A stretch of DNA of 64,000 nucleotides from Glycomyces sp. TRM65418 (GTDB taxonomy: Bacteria > Actinomycetota > Actinomycetes > Mycobacteriales > Micromonosporaceae). The stretch spans positions 62,001-126,000 of the forward strand of contig NZ_JAJFAX010000008.1 in assembly GCF_019710475.1 (NCBI RefSeq). The letters run 5' to 3'. Below, one piece after another: positions 8,910 through 17,745 of this stretch (position 1 is its first letter; every line of letters starts with the position of its first letter). The translations under genes were made by a program, and so were the position numbers. The notes below the pieces were generated by a model that saw only the letters and a list, made by a program, of their open reading frames with translations, ran no database searches and was not told where the DNA came from.

Positions 8910-9830
8910 ATGCAACGTCGCCTCATGATGAAGAGCGCTCTCGGCATCGGAGCGGGCTCCGCCGCCGCCTTGGCCCTGTCGGCCTGCTCGGTCGAGCAGG
9001 AGGGGGGCTCCGACGACGCCTCCTCGGTCGACGGCGGCCTGCCCGAAGGCTCGGGCACCATCGACCTGGCCGTCATCCCCGGCTGGGACGAGGGCGTGGT
9101 GGCCACCGAGCTGTGGCGCCAGGCGCTCACCGGCGCCGGATACACCGTGAACGTCCAGGAGATCGCCGAAGCCGGCGTGCTGTTCGAGGCCCTGGCCTCG
9201 GGCGACATCGACCTCTTCCTCGACGGCTGGCTGCCGGTGACCCACAAGTCCTACATGGACGAATACGGGGACCGGCTCGAGCAGCTGGGCGCGTGGAACG
9301 AGAACGCGGCGCTCACCGTCGCCGTCCCGGCCTACGTCGACGTGAACTCGCTGACCGAGCTGAACGCGAACGCGGACCTGTTCGGCGGCAAGATCGTCGG
9401 GATCGAGCCCAGCGCGGGCCTGACCGAGGCGGTCCAGAACAACACCATCCCGACCTACGGCATGGACGACCTGGAACTGCAGACCTCGTCGACCGCGACC
9501 ATGCTCGCCGAGCTGGATTCGGCGATCGCGGCCGAGGAGCCGATCGTGGTCACGCTGTGGCAGCCGCACTGGGCGTACGCGAAGTACGATCTGAAGAACC
9601 TCGAAGACCCCGAGGGCACCCTCGGCGACGTCGAGACCCTCAACACGCTGGCGCGCGAGGGCTTCTCCGAGGAGTTCGGGGACGTGGCCGCCGCGCTCGA
9701 GTCGTTCAAGCTGAGCGACGAGCAGCTGGCGAACCTGGAGAACACCGTGTTCAGCGATCACGAGGGCGACGTCCAGGCGGGCGTGAGCGCCTGGCTCGAG
9801 GACAACGAGTTCTCCGAGCTCATCGCCTAA
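8910..9830 (+). CDS. opuAC: Glycine betaine-type substrate-binding lipoprotein
   Basis: Extracytoplasmic solute-binding protein of the importer; 306 residues. MQRRLMMKSALG is followed by a hydrophobic stretch and the lipobox LSAC (Cys about 26), so the mature protein is membrane-anchored. The body resembles the OpuAC family: an early IDLAVIPGWDEGVVATELW, a middle GDIDLFLDGWLP, and late EPIVVTLWQPHWAYAKYDLKNL, whose Trp/His-rich segments form the aromatic cage in known members. The start ATG 8910 has a clear AGGAG upstream. A G-rich satellite begins 41 nt after the stop. Confidence 0.92.
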   Translation: MQRRLMMKSALGIGAGSAAALALSACSVEQEGGSDDASSVDGGLPEGSGTIDLAVIPGWDEGVVATELWRQALTGAGYTVNVQEIAEAGVLFEALASGDIDLFLDGWLPVTHKSYMDEYGDRLEQLGAWNENAALTVAVPAYVDVNSLTELNANADLFGGKIVGIEPSAGLTEAVQNNTIPTYGMDDLELQTSSTATMLAELDSAIAAEEPIVVTLWQPHWAYAKYDLKNLEDPEGTLGDVETLNTLAREGFSEEFGDVAAALESFKLSDEQLANLENTVFSDHEGDVQAGVSAWLEDNEFSELIA

Positions 9831-10339
9831 GACCGAGGCGGTGCGGGCCGGTGGCGACGCCGGTCCGGCCCGCACCTCGCACCCCGCACCCCGCACCCCG
9901 CACCCCGCACCCCGCACCCCGCACCCCGCACCCCGCACCCCGCACCCCGCACCCCGCACCCCGCACCCCGCACCCCGCACCCGACGAATTGTCGAACCCC
10001 CGCCCGCTGAGGCCGCTCGCTCGGCGAGGGCCGCAATGAGCGCATCACGGCGAAGCGAGCAGTCGACGCAATCGATCTACGTGCGCTTATGCGCGCATTC
10101 CTCGCAAAACCGCTACCCGACTCATGCGCAAGCGCTAATATATTGAGACGCTCCGCGGGTCACCCCCCGCTGAGCCCGAGAAGGCCCTTCATGCCTCCCG
10201 CACGCGACCGCCGATCCGCGCTCGGCGGTCGCGTTGCGCTCCGCCGCTACGATCTCCTGCAGAGAACCGCCCCCAACAGCACGCCGAGCGGCCGAGTCCG
10301 CGCCCTCGACCCGCGCGCTGTCGAGCGCTAGGAGACCAC
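9831..10339 (+). other. Intergenic region with satellite and AT-richer segment
   Basis: This 509-nt gap holds the heptanucleotide satellite (9872-9983), then an A+T-richer stretch around 10040-10150 likely to carry the promoter of the DUF5685 gene. No confident -35/-10 pair was identified. I see no supported gene or RNA here. Confidence 0.5.
9872..9983. repeat. Heptanucleotide tandem repeat (GCACCCC)n
   Basis: Fourteen perfect GCACCCC units run from 9879 to 9976, flanked by one variant unit on each side (GCACCTC at 9872, GCACCCG at 9977). The minus strand reads GGGGTGC repeated, that is, runs of four G separated by three bases, a textbook G-quadruplex pattern. The period is not a multiple of three, so it is unlikely to be coding. 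Confidence 0.95.
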
Positions 10340-11479
10340 TTGTTCGGCATGCTCGCGCCCTGCCCCTCGCGCACCCCCGACGGCCTGAAGCCCCGCTGGA
10401 TGGGGCATTTCTGCGGCCTCTGCCTCGAACTGCGCGACGACGCGGGCCAGTTCGCGCGGCTCACGACCAACTACGACGCCCTGGCCCTCTCCGTCCTCGT
10501 CGAAGCCCAGCAGGGCGACGACGCGCACGGCCGCAACGCCGGTCCCTGCGCCCTGCGCGGCATGCGCCGTCAGCGCATCGCCACCGGCGAGGGCCCACGC
10601 CTCGCCGCCACCGCGTCGCTCCTGCTCGCCTCAGCGAAGATCCGCGACCATGTGGAGGACGGCGACGGCATCGCCGCGCGTCCGGGCGCGCGCGGCCTCG
10701 CGGGCGTGACCGCGGACCGCTTGCGCGCCAAGGCCGCCCTCATCGGCGACTCGATCGGCCTGCCGACCGCGCCGCTCGTCGCGGCGATCGAGCGGCAGCG
10801 CGAGGTCGAGCGGGCCTGCGGCGCGTCCACCCCGCTCACCGACGTCACCGCGCCGACCGAAGCGGCGACCGCCGAGTTGTTCGCGCACGCCGCCGTCCTC
10901 GGCGGCCGACCCGAGAACGCCGCGCCGTTCCGGGCCGCGGGTGCGGCGTTCGGGCGCCTGGCGCACCTGCTCGACGCCGCCGACGACTTCGACGAGGACG
11001 CCGAGCGGGGGGCGTGGAACCCGCTGGCCGCGACCGGCTCCGGCGTCGAGGGCGCACGGACGCTGGCGAAGGGCGCGCTCGCGGACATGAAGGCCGCCTT
11101 GGCATCGGCCTCGCTCATCGACGAGACGATGACCGGGCTGCTGCTGGACCGCTATGCGCGGCATGCGGTCTCGAAGACCTTCGGCTCGACGTGCGCGACG
11201 TACCGGAGGCCCGAGCGGCACCACGGGAGCCATCACGAGACGCGCGACGACCATTACCGGCCTCGCCGGCGCGGGTTCTGGGCGGGCCTGTGCAGCTTCG
11301 CGGTGCTGTGCTGCACCTGTCAGCTCTGCTGCGCCGACCACTATGAGGGCCCGTGGAGCGGGCGCCCGCGCGAGGGCTGCTGCCGGGACGCGTGCGATTG
11401 CTGCGAGTGCTGCAATTGCTGCAGCTGCTGCGGCGAATCGGACGGCGGCTGCTGCGGATGCGGCTGCAGCTGCGACTGA
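10340..11479 (+). CDS. DUF5685 family protein with a cysteine-rich C-terminal tail
   Basis: 379 residues. The N-terminus FGMLAPC...GHFCGLCLELRD...LTTNYDALALSVLVEAQ is typical of the DUF5685 family, whose function is unknown. I chose TTG 10340 because family members start MFGML and AGGAG lies 5 nt upstream. A central helical domain (about 60-290) is followed by a His/Arg-rich linker and a remarkable tail. About 22 cysteines fall in the last 62 residues, mostly as CC pairs (DCCECCNCCSCC, then CCGCGCSC). The tail could bind metal like a metallothionein or be membrane-associated. It has no operon partner on the plus strand. Confidence 0.8.
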   Translation: MFGMLAPCPSRTPDGLKPRWMGHFCGLCLELRDDAGQFARLTTNYDALALSVLVEAQQGDDAHGRNAGPCALRGMRRQRIATGEGPRLAATASLLLASAKIRDHVEDGDGIAARPGARGLAGVTADRLRAKAALIGDSIGLPTAPLVAAIERQREVERACGASTPLTDVTAPTEAATAELFAHAAVLGGRPENAAPFRAAGAAFGRLAHLLDAADDFDEDAERGAWNPLAATGSGVEGARTLAKGALADMKAALASASLIDETMTGLLLDRYARHAVSKTFGSTCATYRRPERHHGSHHETRDDHYRPRRRGFWAGLCSFAVLCCTCQLCCADHYEGPWSGRPREGCCRDACDCCECCNCCSCCGESDGGCCGCGCSCD

Positions 11480-11493
11480 ACGGTCCGGTCGAA

Positions 11494-11524
11494 CGCTCGG
11501 CAGGGCTTGCGGCCCGGCCGAGCG
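11494..11524. terminator. Hairpin between convergent genes
   Basis: CGCTCGGC (11494-11501) pairs with GCCGAGCG (11517-11524), with an inner GGGC/GCCC extension. It lies 14 nt after the DUF5685 stop and upstream of the convergent gene's stop at 11621. Confidence 0.55.
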
Positions 11525-11620
11525 GACCCGTCGGCGCGACGTTCGGCAGGGCCGGCGGCTCACGAATCCGCCGGGACGGCTCGGTAAGCGGCTCCGCCGA
11601 ACGCCGACGGACCGGGTCCG

Positions 11621-12460
11621 CTAGCGCGGCGGCTGGGGCCAACCCCGCGATGCGGTCGGGTGGTGGCCGCCGGGGGCGGGCGGCGGCGTCGGCGCGGCGG
11701 GCCAGGCGGCCTGCTGCGGCGCACCCGGCGATACGGGCGGCGCGGCTTGAGCGGCCAGGTAGTCCTCGCCGGGCAGCGGGCGCTGCTCGGGGGCCTTCTT
11801 GGGCTGGTTGCCCTCGCGCTCGCGCAGCCAGGCGCGCACCGGGCGGGTGAAGAACAGCACCAGGACGAGCAGCGATGCGGCGACCTCGGCGAGGGCGGGC
11901 ACGAACGTCCAGAAGCTGAAGAAGCCGACGAGCGCGTTGAGCCCGAACAGGACGAGTCCGATGTAGACGGGTCGGCGCGGCTGCTCGAATCCCAGGCGGC
12001 CGAGGCGTTCCTTGGCGACGGCCCAGATCAGGACCAGGGACGCGACGGCGGCGGCGAACCCGAACACGACGACGAGGACGCCGAAGGAGGAGGAGCCCAA
12101 GGCCGCCACGGGGATGCCGATGAGCGCCACGAGCAGGACGAGGGCCAGGTGGATCCACAGCGTCTGGAGGACGACCGTGATCTGCCGCGGGCGGTCGTCC
12201 TTGCCGAGGAAGCCCCAGCGCTGGGCGAAGGTGGGCGGGGGCGGCAGAACCGGTCCGTCCTCCTGGCCGGGGGCCAGATGCGCGTAGGGGTCGTGCGGCC
12301 GGTAGTCGAAGGACGGCGAGGCGGGCCGGTGCTGCGGCGAGGGAGATCCGGCCAGCGGCAGGGTGTTGCCGTCGCGGGTCGGCGCGGAGGCTCCGAGCGG
12401 CTGGTGCGGCGGCCGGTTCGGGTCGTACGCGGGCCCGGGCGTGTAGGGAGTGTTCGTCAT
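11621..12460 (-). CDS. Four-helix membrane protein with proline-rich ends
   Basis: 279 residues, function not recognised. A Pro/Ala/Ser-rich N-terminal segment (about 1-95) precedes four hydrophobic helices between about 100 and 220 (LWIHLALVLLVALIGIPVAAL; FGVLVVVFGFAAAVASLVLIW; YIGLVLFGLNALVGFFSFW; LAEVAASLLVLVLFF). A Pro/Gly-rich tail follows. I chose ATG 12460 because GGAG lies 9 nt upstream; the frame stays open upstream to 12550 without a better start. TACCTT at 12502-12497 could be the -10. Similar proteins with proline-rich cytoplasmic tails are common in actinomycetes. Confidence 0.7.
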   Translation of the reverse strand: MTNTPYTPGPAYDPNRPPHQPLGASAPTRDGNTLPLAGSPSPQHRPASPSFDYRPHDPYAHLAPGQEDGPVLPPPPTFAQRWGFLGKDDRPRQITVVLQTLWIHLALVLLVALIGIPVAALGSSSFGVLVVVFGFAAAVASLVLIWAVAKERLGRLGFEQPRRPVYIGLVLFGLNALVGFFSFWTFVPALAEVAASLLVLVLFFTRPVRAWLREREGNQPKKAPEQRPLPGEDYLAAQAAPPVSPGAPQQAAWPAAPTPPPAPGGHHPTASRGWPQPPR

Positions 12461-12826
12461 CGATCGGCTCCGATGAGTTCGGTCAGTTGCGGCACCAAGG
12501 TATCTCATGCCGCCGAGGTGATGGGTGCTCACATCGGAGCGGGACTGCATGCGTCATATCCGGGACGGAGGGCGAAGCCACCAATGTACGTCCCGGGGGC
12601 TGCGCCGGGACCGGGGGCCCGGGGAAGGACGGGAACGACGCGATTCGCGTCGTAGGCGTGCGATCGGACATCGCTCGCACAGCACCGCGAGTCCCGGACG
12701 CGATGGGCACCGGGTGCGCCCTTCCCACCGCACCGCACCGCGCCGCCGCCGGCCGGCGTCCCGTGCGGCGCCGCCGCGAGTCCGGGGGCCGGTCGGGTCG
12801 GCGACCGGAGGCCCCGCTCGGGCCGG
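12461..12826 (-). other. 366-nt intergenic region
   Basis: It lies between the RNA methyltransferase stop and the start of the four-helix membrane protein, both on the minus strand. It contains a possible -10 (TACCTT, 12502-12497) for the downstream gene and GC-rich sequence otherwise. I see no convincing gene, terminator or RNA. Confidence 0.4.
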
Positions 12827-14005
12827 TCAGTCGACCGGTTCGAAGAGGGCGATCGTCTCGAAGTGCTGCGTCATCGGGAAGGCGTCGAAGGCGCGGATGC
12901 GGGTCAGCTCGTAGCCTTCGATCGCGAGGTCCTTCGCGTCGCGGCCCAGCGCGCCCGCGTCGCAGGCGATGTAGCAGATCGCGCGCGGCCGGGCCTCGCC
13001 CAGCGCGACCACGACCTCCGGGCCGGCGCCGCTGCGCGGGGGGTCGAGCACGACGAGGTCGACCGAGCCGAGGTCGGGCGCGATCGCGGCCACGTCGCCC
13101 TCGATGGCCCCGGCGTTCTTCCACGCGGCGAGGTTCGGCGCGGTGCGCGAGGCCGAGGCGCTCTCCACGGCCACGACGCGGCCCGTCTCGCCGACCGCTT
13201 CGGCGAGTCCGGCGGCGAAGACCCCGGCCCCGGCGTACAGGTCCCAGGCCGACTCGCCTTCGCGCGGGTCGAGGAAGTCGAGCGCACACGCGAGGAACGT
13301 GGGCGCGGCGGCCGGGTGGACCTGCCAGAAGCCGTCGAAGTCGATCGCGAACTTCTTGTCGCCGACCTGCTGATGGACGAGTTTCGGGCCGCTCTTGTGG
13401 TGCGGGCGGGCGGTGCGCCGCAGCTGGGTGTAGACGGCGAGCTCGTCGTCGTTCGAGTCGACGACGCCGACCGCGCCCATGCCGTCCCAGCGCTTGGCGA
13501 GGATGTCGGATTCGCGGATGCGCTCGGTCGCGATGGGGCACCGGTCGATGTGGACGAGCTCGTGCGACTTGTGGACGCGCAGGCCCGGCCGCCCGGCTTC
13601 GTCGACGGCGTACTGCATGCGGGTGCGCCAGCCGAGCGCCCCCTCGGGCCACGGCAGGGCCTCCACTGCGAGGCCTTCGAGGCGCGCGGGATCGACGCCG
13701 CCGATGCGGGTGAGCTGGTCGAACAGCACGCGGGCCTTGAGGCGCAGCTGCGCTTCGGGGGCGGCGTGCTGGAAGTCGCAGCCGCCGCATTTGCCGGGCC
13801 CGGCGTAGGGGCACGGGGGCTCGACGCGATCGGGCGAGGCCTCGATGATCTCGACGGCGTCGGCGAACGCGAAGCGCTTCTTGCGCTCGCGGACCTCGAT
13901 GCGGACGGTCTCGCCGGGCAGGGCGTGCCGGACGAAGTAGACCTCGTTGTCGACGCGGGCCACGCAGTGGCCTCCTGCGGCGACGTCTTCAACGGTGACG
14001 ATCAT
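12827..14005 (-). CDS. Class I SAM-dependent RNA m5U-type methyltransferase (TrmA/RumA family)
   Basis: Predicted to methylate uridine C5 in tRNA or rRNA. The 392-residue product starts with a TRAM-type domain (about 1-60). An iron-sulfur cysteine set follows (C-P-Y...K-CGGC, plus DRC-PIA). The methyltransferase domain has DLYAGAGVFA (SAM motif I), LDPPRSGAG and the nucleophile segment YIACDAGALGRD, then C-terminal FPMTQHFETIALFE. ATG 14005 is chosen because GAGG sits 9 nt upstream; an ATG nine bases earlier would abut that GAGG. The gene follows the APC permease, as in mycobacteria (Rv2689c/Rv2690c). The exact target uridine cannot be told. Confidence 0.88.
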   Translation of the reverse strand: MIVTVEDVAAGGHCVARVDNEVYFVRHALPGETVRIEVRERKKRFAFADAVEIIEASPDRVEPPCPYAGPGKCGGCDFQHAAPEAQLRLKARVLFDQLTRIGGVDPARLEGLAVEALPWPEGALGWRTRMQYAVDEAGRPGLRVHKSHELVHIDRCPIATERIRESDILAKRWDGMGAVGVVDSNDDELAVYTQLRRTARPHHKSGPKLVHQQVGDKKFAIDFDGFWQVHPAAAPTFLACALDFLDPREGESAWDLYAGAGVFAAGLAEAVGETGRVVAVESASASRTAPNLAAWKNAGAIEGDVAAIAPDLGSVDLVVLDPPRSGAGPEVVVALGEARPRAICYIACDAGALGRDAKDLAIEGYELTRIRAFDAFPMTQHFETIALFEPVD

Positions 14006-14142
14006 CGTCTTCATCCTCACGGGTCGCTGGCGGCGCCGGGCGCGGCGGGCCGCACGCCAGGATACGGGGTTGCGGGTGCCGGGCCGCGTTCTCCCGCGCG
14101 GGTGTGACATCGCCGCTCGGAGCCCTTCATGCCGGCCAGGGC

Positions 14143-16110
14143 CTACTTGCTGATGCGTCGCAGCGGCGGCGGTTCGGTGCTCTCGCCGAGGATCCACGGC
14201 ACGATGCAGACCATGACGCCCGGCTCGTACTTGAGCTGGCGGCGGATGGCCTTGGTGGTCTGGTTGTGCAGCAGGCTGGTCGACCAGTTGAAGTAGCCGC
14301 GGGAGACGCGGCCCGGCTGGCGGCCCTGACCGACCACGAACTCCGGCAGGTACACGGTGACGACGTCGCGCGGGGCGTCGCGCAGCCGGGCCTTCACGTA
14401 GTCCACGATCGGGCCGGTGATCTCCCGGTACGGGGAGTCGACCACCGTGAGCGGCACGGTGATCCCCCGCCGCTCCCATTCGGCCAGGAGCCGCCGGGAG
14501 GCCGCGGCGTCCACGTTCACCGTGAGCGCCGTGATGGTGTCCGGCCGGGTGGCCTTGGCGTAGGAGAGCATCCGCATGAGCGGCAGGTTCACGCTCGAGG
14601 CGAGCACGATCGCGTGGCTGCGCGAAGGCAGTTTCGGCTTGCCCTGCGGCAGCTCGATCTCGTCGCGCACGGCCGTGTAGTGCTGGGCGATGAAGCGCAT
14701 GAGCACGTAGCAGCCGCCGATGATGAGCACGGCGATCCAGCCGCGCTGGTAGTCGGTGACGATCACGATCCCGAGGACGAGCGCGCACGCGAACGCCGCG
14801 ATGAACGCCGTGCCCCGGGCGCGTCGGGCGCGCCGACGGCGGGCGGCGTCGCGTTCGACGTCGAGGACGCGCCGCCAGTGGCGGACCATCGCGGCGTTGG
14901 CGAGGACCATCGAGAGGAAGACGCCGACGATGTACAGGCCCATGAGGTCGTACGTGACGCCGCCGAAGAGGACCACCAGGACCGCGGCCGCCACGGCGAG
15001 GATGAGGATGCCGTTGGAGTACACGAGGCGGTCGCCGCGTTTGTGGAGCTGCCGTGGGAGGAGCGAGTCCTCGGCGAAGACGGACGCGAGCTGCGGGAAG
15101 CCGACGAACGCGGTGTTCGCGGCGAGCAGCAGGACCCCGGCGGTGCCGAGCATGATCGGGGTCATGGCGGCGGGCGAGGCGCCGAAGACGGTGTCGGCGA
15201 GCTGCGCGAGCAGCGGATGCTGCAGATAGCCCGAGGCGTCCGCGGAGGACTGGGCGCCGACCAGGTAGGCCAGGACGACGATGCCGGTGAAGAGCACGAC
15301 GGCCGCACCGCCGACGGTGGTGATCGCGGCCGCGGCGTTGCGGCCGCGCGGGGGCCGGAAGAAGCGGACGCGGGTCGTGAACGTCTCGATGCCGGTGACG
15401 GCCACCGATCCGGCGGCGAAGGCCCTCGCGCAGAGGACGAGCAGGGCCGCCGAAGTCCATTCGCGAGGGTCTTCGGCGAGCTCCAGGTCGGCCGTGGGCG
15501 CGGTGAGGTCCTCGCCCGCGCCGATGCGGACGAAGCCGACGACGAGGAGCGCGACGACGCCCGTGATGAACGCGACCGTCACGGCGGCGGCGAAGCGGCC
15601 GGAGACGCGCAGGCCGCGGAGGTTGTAGGCCGCGAGCAGCGCGATCGCGGCGGCGGCTATCCACTCGCGCCACGGGTTGAGCCCGGGCAGGAGCACGTTG
15701 AGGGCCGCGACGGCGGCGGACACCGAGACGGCGACGGTGAGGATGTAGTCGAGGACGAGCGCGGCCGCGGCGAGGCGTCCCGCGCCGGGCCCGTAGTTCG
15801 CCGCGACGACCCGGTAGTCGCCGCCGCCGCCCGGGTAGGCCTGGACGGTGTAGCGGTAGGAGGCGATGACCGCGATCATGACGGCGGCGACGGCGAGGCC
15901 GGTCCACACCGAATAGGCGTACGCGGCGGTCCCGGCGATGCCGAGGACGAGGAAGATCTGCTCGGGGGCGTAGGCGAGCGAGGAGATCGGGTTGACCGCG
16001 AGCAGGGGGATCGCATAGCGCTTGGAGAGCGCCAGTGACGGCTGGCGCTGCCCCGAGGCGAACGGCTCGCCCACGAGCAGCCGTTTGAAGACGGACAAGG
16101 ACCGGGTCAC
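14143..16110 (-). CDS. APC-superfamily amino acid/polyamine-type permease
   Basis: 655 residues. A short cytoplasmic N-terminus leads into NPISSLAYAPEQIF and about twelve membrane helices up to roughly residue 480, including the YPGGGGDYRVVAANYGPGAG helix-break motif of APC transporters. A 170-residue cytoplasmic C-terminal domain follows (HAIVLASSVNLPLMRML ... VVDSPYREI), resembling a universal-stress-like fold. The GTG 16110 start has TAAGGT 8 nt upstream and no Shine-Dalgarno sequence, so it may be leaderless. It is divergent from the TrkA pair. This neighbourhood is conserved in actinobacteria, and the family has been proposed to be linked to potassium uptake; the substrate is unknown. 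Confidence 0.85.
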   Translation of the reverse strand: MTRSLSVFKRLLVGEPFASGQRQPSLALSKRYAIPLLAVNPISSLAYAPEQIFLVLGIAGTAAYAYSVWTGLAVAAVMIAVIASYRYTVQAYPGGGGDYRVVAANYGPGAGRLAAAALVLDYILTVAVSVSAAVAALNVLLPGLNPWREWIAAAAIALLAAYNLRGLRVSGRFAAAVTVAFITGVVALLVVGFVRIGAGEDLTAPTADLELAEDPREWTSAALLVLCARAFAAGSVAVTGIETFTTRVRFFRPPRGRNAAAAITTVGGAAVVLFTGIVVLAYLVGAQSSADASGYLQHPLLAQLADTVFGASPAAMTPIMLGTAGVLLLAANTAFVGFPQLASVFAEDSLLPRQLHKRGDRLVYSNGILILAVAAAVLVVLFGGVTYDLMGLYIVGVFLSMVLANAAMVRHWRRVLDVERDAARRRRARRARGTAFIAAFACALVLGIVIVTDYQRGWIAVLIIGGCYVLMRFIAQHYTAVRDEIELPQGKPKLPSRSHAIVLASSVNLPLMRMLSYAKATRPDTITALTVNVDAAASRRLLAEWERRGITVPLTVVDSPYREITGPIVDYVKARLRDAPRDVVTVYLPEFVVGQGRQPGRVSRGYFNWSTSLLHNQTTKAIRRQLKYEPGVMVCIVPWILGESTEPPPLRRISK

Positions 16111-16311
16111 GGGAACCGACCTTACCGGTCTTCGACGACCGGCAGGAGGTTCGGTCGCTCAGGGACCCGCGCCCGGGCCGCCGGGTCGCGCGGACGGCGG
16201 CCGCGAGCGCCCCCGCGTCCCGGGATCGTCCGGCACTGCGCGGAGTGCGGGCCGCCGCGGCGGTCGCAAGCGGTATGGTCACCTCGTCCGGGTTGGAAAT
16301 GAGGTGAGGCC

Positions 16312-16980
16312 GTGCACGTGGTGATCATGGGTTGCGGGCGGGTGGGCTCGTCCCTGGCGCGCAGTCTGGTGGAGCGGGGGCACACGGTCGGGATCATCGA
16401 CCAGAACCCGAAGGCGTTCCGCCGCCTGGGTCCCGATTTCGACGAGACGACCGTGCGCGGGGTCGGCTTCGACCGCGAAGTCCTGGCGAAGGCCGGGATC
16501 AACCGCGCGGACGCGTTCGTCTCCGTCTCCTCGGGCGACAACTCGAACATCATCGCCGCGCGGGTCGCGCGCGAGAACTACGGCGTCCCCAAGGTCATCG
16601 CCCGCATCTACGACCCGCAGCGCGCCACCGTCTTCGAGCGCCTCGGCATCCCGACCGTCGCGACGGTCCGGTGGACGGCCGACCGCCTCCTGCGCCACCT
16701 CCTCCCCGAGGAGCAGGAACCGCTGTGGCGGGACCCGACCGCGACCCTGTCGATGGTCGAGATCGTCTGCGACGAGGCCTGGTACGGGATGGCGCTGGCG
16801 GCTCTGGAGCAGGCCACGGGCCACCGGGTCGCCTACGTGACCCGTTTCGGCCGGGCCACCCTGCCGACCCCTTCGACCGTGCTGCAGGACGGCGACCAGG
16901 TGTACATGCTCGTCGCCGACGGCGACGAGACGAAGATCCGCGAGATCGCGGGCGCCGCGCCGCAGGGAGGTGCCGCATGA
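16312..16980 (+). CDS. ceoB: TrkA-family potassium uptake regulatory subunit
   Basis: Cytoplasmic NAD(H)/nucleotide-gated RCK subunit controlling potassium transport; 222 residues. The Rossmann motif GCGRVGSSLA (8-17), acidic IIDQNP after strand 2, and VSVSSGDNSNIIAARVAREN mark the RCK_N domain (about 1-130). A C-terminal RCK_C (TrkA_C) domain follows. GTG 16312 is preceded by GAGGTGAGG, and TATGGT at 16274-16279 is a plausible -10. Its stop overlaps the second TrkA start (ATGA). The pair corresponds to mycobacterial CeoB/CeoC (Rv2691/Rv2692). Confidence 0.92.
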   Translation: MHVVIMGCGRVGSSLARSLVERGHTVGIIDQNPKAFRRLGPDFDETTVRGVGFDREVLAKAGINRADAFVSVSSGDNSNIIAARVARENYGVPKVIARIYDPQRATVFERLGIPTVATVRWTADRLLRHLLPEEQEPLWRDPTATLSMVEIVCDEAWYGMALAALEQATGHRVAYVTRFGRATLPTPSTVLQDGDQVYMLVADGDETKIREIAGAAPQGGAA

Positions 16981-17642
16981 GGGTCGCCATCGCCGGAGCC
17001 GGGAACGTGGGCCGTTCGATCGCCGCGGAGCTGGTCGGCAACGGTCACCACGTGCTGCTCATCGAGCGCGACCCCGACTCCATGCGCCCCGAACGGGTCC
17101 CGCAGGCCGAGTGGCTCCTCGCGGACGCGTGCGAGCTGGAGAACCTGCGCCAGGCGCACCTGGAGGGCTGCGACGTGGCCGTCGCCGCCACCGGCGACGA
17201 CAAGGTGAACCTGGTGGTGAGCCTGCTGTCCAAGACCGAGTTCGCGGTGCCGCGCGTGGTCGCCCGCGTCAACCGGGCCGAGAACGAGTGGCTCTTCAAC
17301 GAGGAGTGGGGCGTGGACGTCTCGGTGTCCAAGCCCCGGCTGCTCGCCGCGCTGGTGGAGGAGGCGGTGAGCGTCGGCGACCTGGTGCGGCTGCTGAGCT
17401 TCCGCCAGTCGCAGGCGAACCTGGTCGAGATCACGCTGCCGCTCGACGCCCCGCACGTGGGCAGCCGGATCGCCGACGTGCCGCTGCCGCATGACGTGGC
17501 CCTCGTGGCGATCATCCGCGGCCGCCGCGTCATCGCGCCGAGCCCCGACGACACGCTGGAGTCCGGGGACGAACTCGTGTTCGTGTGCAACGAGGACGCC
17601 GAGAACGCCGCCCGCTCGGTGATCCTCGGCAAGACCCGCTGA
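16977..17642 (+). CDS. ceoC: TrkA-family potassium uptake regulatory subunit, second copy
   Basis: 221 residues, paralogous to the preceding gene. It has GAGNVGRSIA (7-16), LLIERDP, AATGDDKVNLVVSLLSK and VARVNRAENEWLF in the RCK_N domain, then an RCK_C domain with SGDELVFVC near the end. The ATG 16977 start overlaps the upstream stop, so the two are made in stoichiometric amounts and probably form a hetero-oligomeric ring. No membrane potassium channel gene sits beside them; the divergent APC-type permease is the nearest transporter. Confidence 0.92.
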   Translation: MRVAIAGAGNVGRSIAAELVGNGHHVLLIERDPDSMRPERVPQAEWLLADACELENLRQAHLEGCDVAVAATGDDKVNLVVSLLSKTEFAVPRVVARVNRAENEWLFNEEWGVDVSVSKPRLLAALVEEAVSVGDLVRLLSFRQSQANLVEITLPLDAPHVGSRIADVPLPHDVALVAIIRGRRVIAPSPDDTLESGDELVFVCNEDAENAARSVILGKTR

Positions 17643-17676
17643 GGCCGACCGGACCGCAAAAGGGGCTCATATGGGC

Positions 17677-17706
17677 TTTACAGGCGCGACCCGATCAGGA
17701 TAGATT
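17677..17706 (+). promoter_or_regulatory. Promoter of the first LPMO gene
   Basis: TTTACA (17677-17682), an 18-nt spacer and TAGATT (17701-17706). The -10 begins 44 nt before the ATG, giving a leader of about 30 nt. The second LPMO gene has the same layout. Confidence 0.7.
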
Positions 17707-17731
17707 GATGTATGTCAATTTCCCTTCATTT

Positions 17732-17745
17732 TGGGAGCGCTATCA
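17732..17745 (+). promoter_or_regulatory. CelR/CebR-like operator overlapping the ribosome-binding site
   Basis: TGGGAGCGCTATCA matches 12 of 14 positions of TGGGAGCGCTCCCA, the palindromic box of the LacI-family cellulose regulators CelR (Thermobifida) and CebR (Streptomyces). GGGAG inside it is also the Shine-Dalgarno sequence, and its last base is the A of the start codon. Confidence 0.7.

Noticed and set aside
9872-9983. CRISPR array or coding repeat
   Set aside because: A 7-bp simple satellite without spacers.
9841-10146. Open frames across the heptanucleotide repeat encoding APRTPHP-type repeats
   Set aside because: All frames are open because of the 7-bp period; no start signals or other support.
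12827-16282. One 1151-codon frame joining the APC permease region to the RNA methyltransferase
   Set aside because: The methyltransferase frame is merely open upstream. The permease is encoded in a different frame with its own start and stop, so this is not a fusion.
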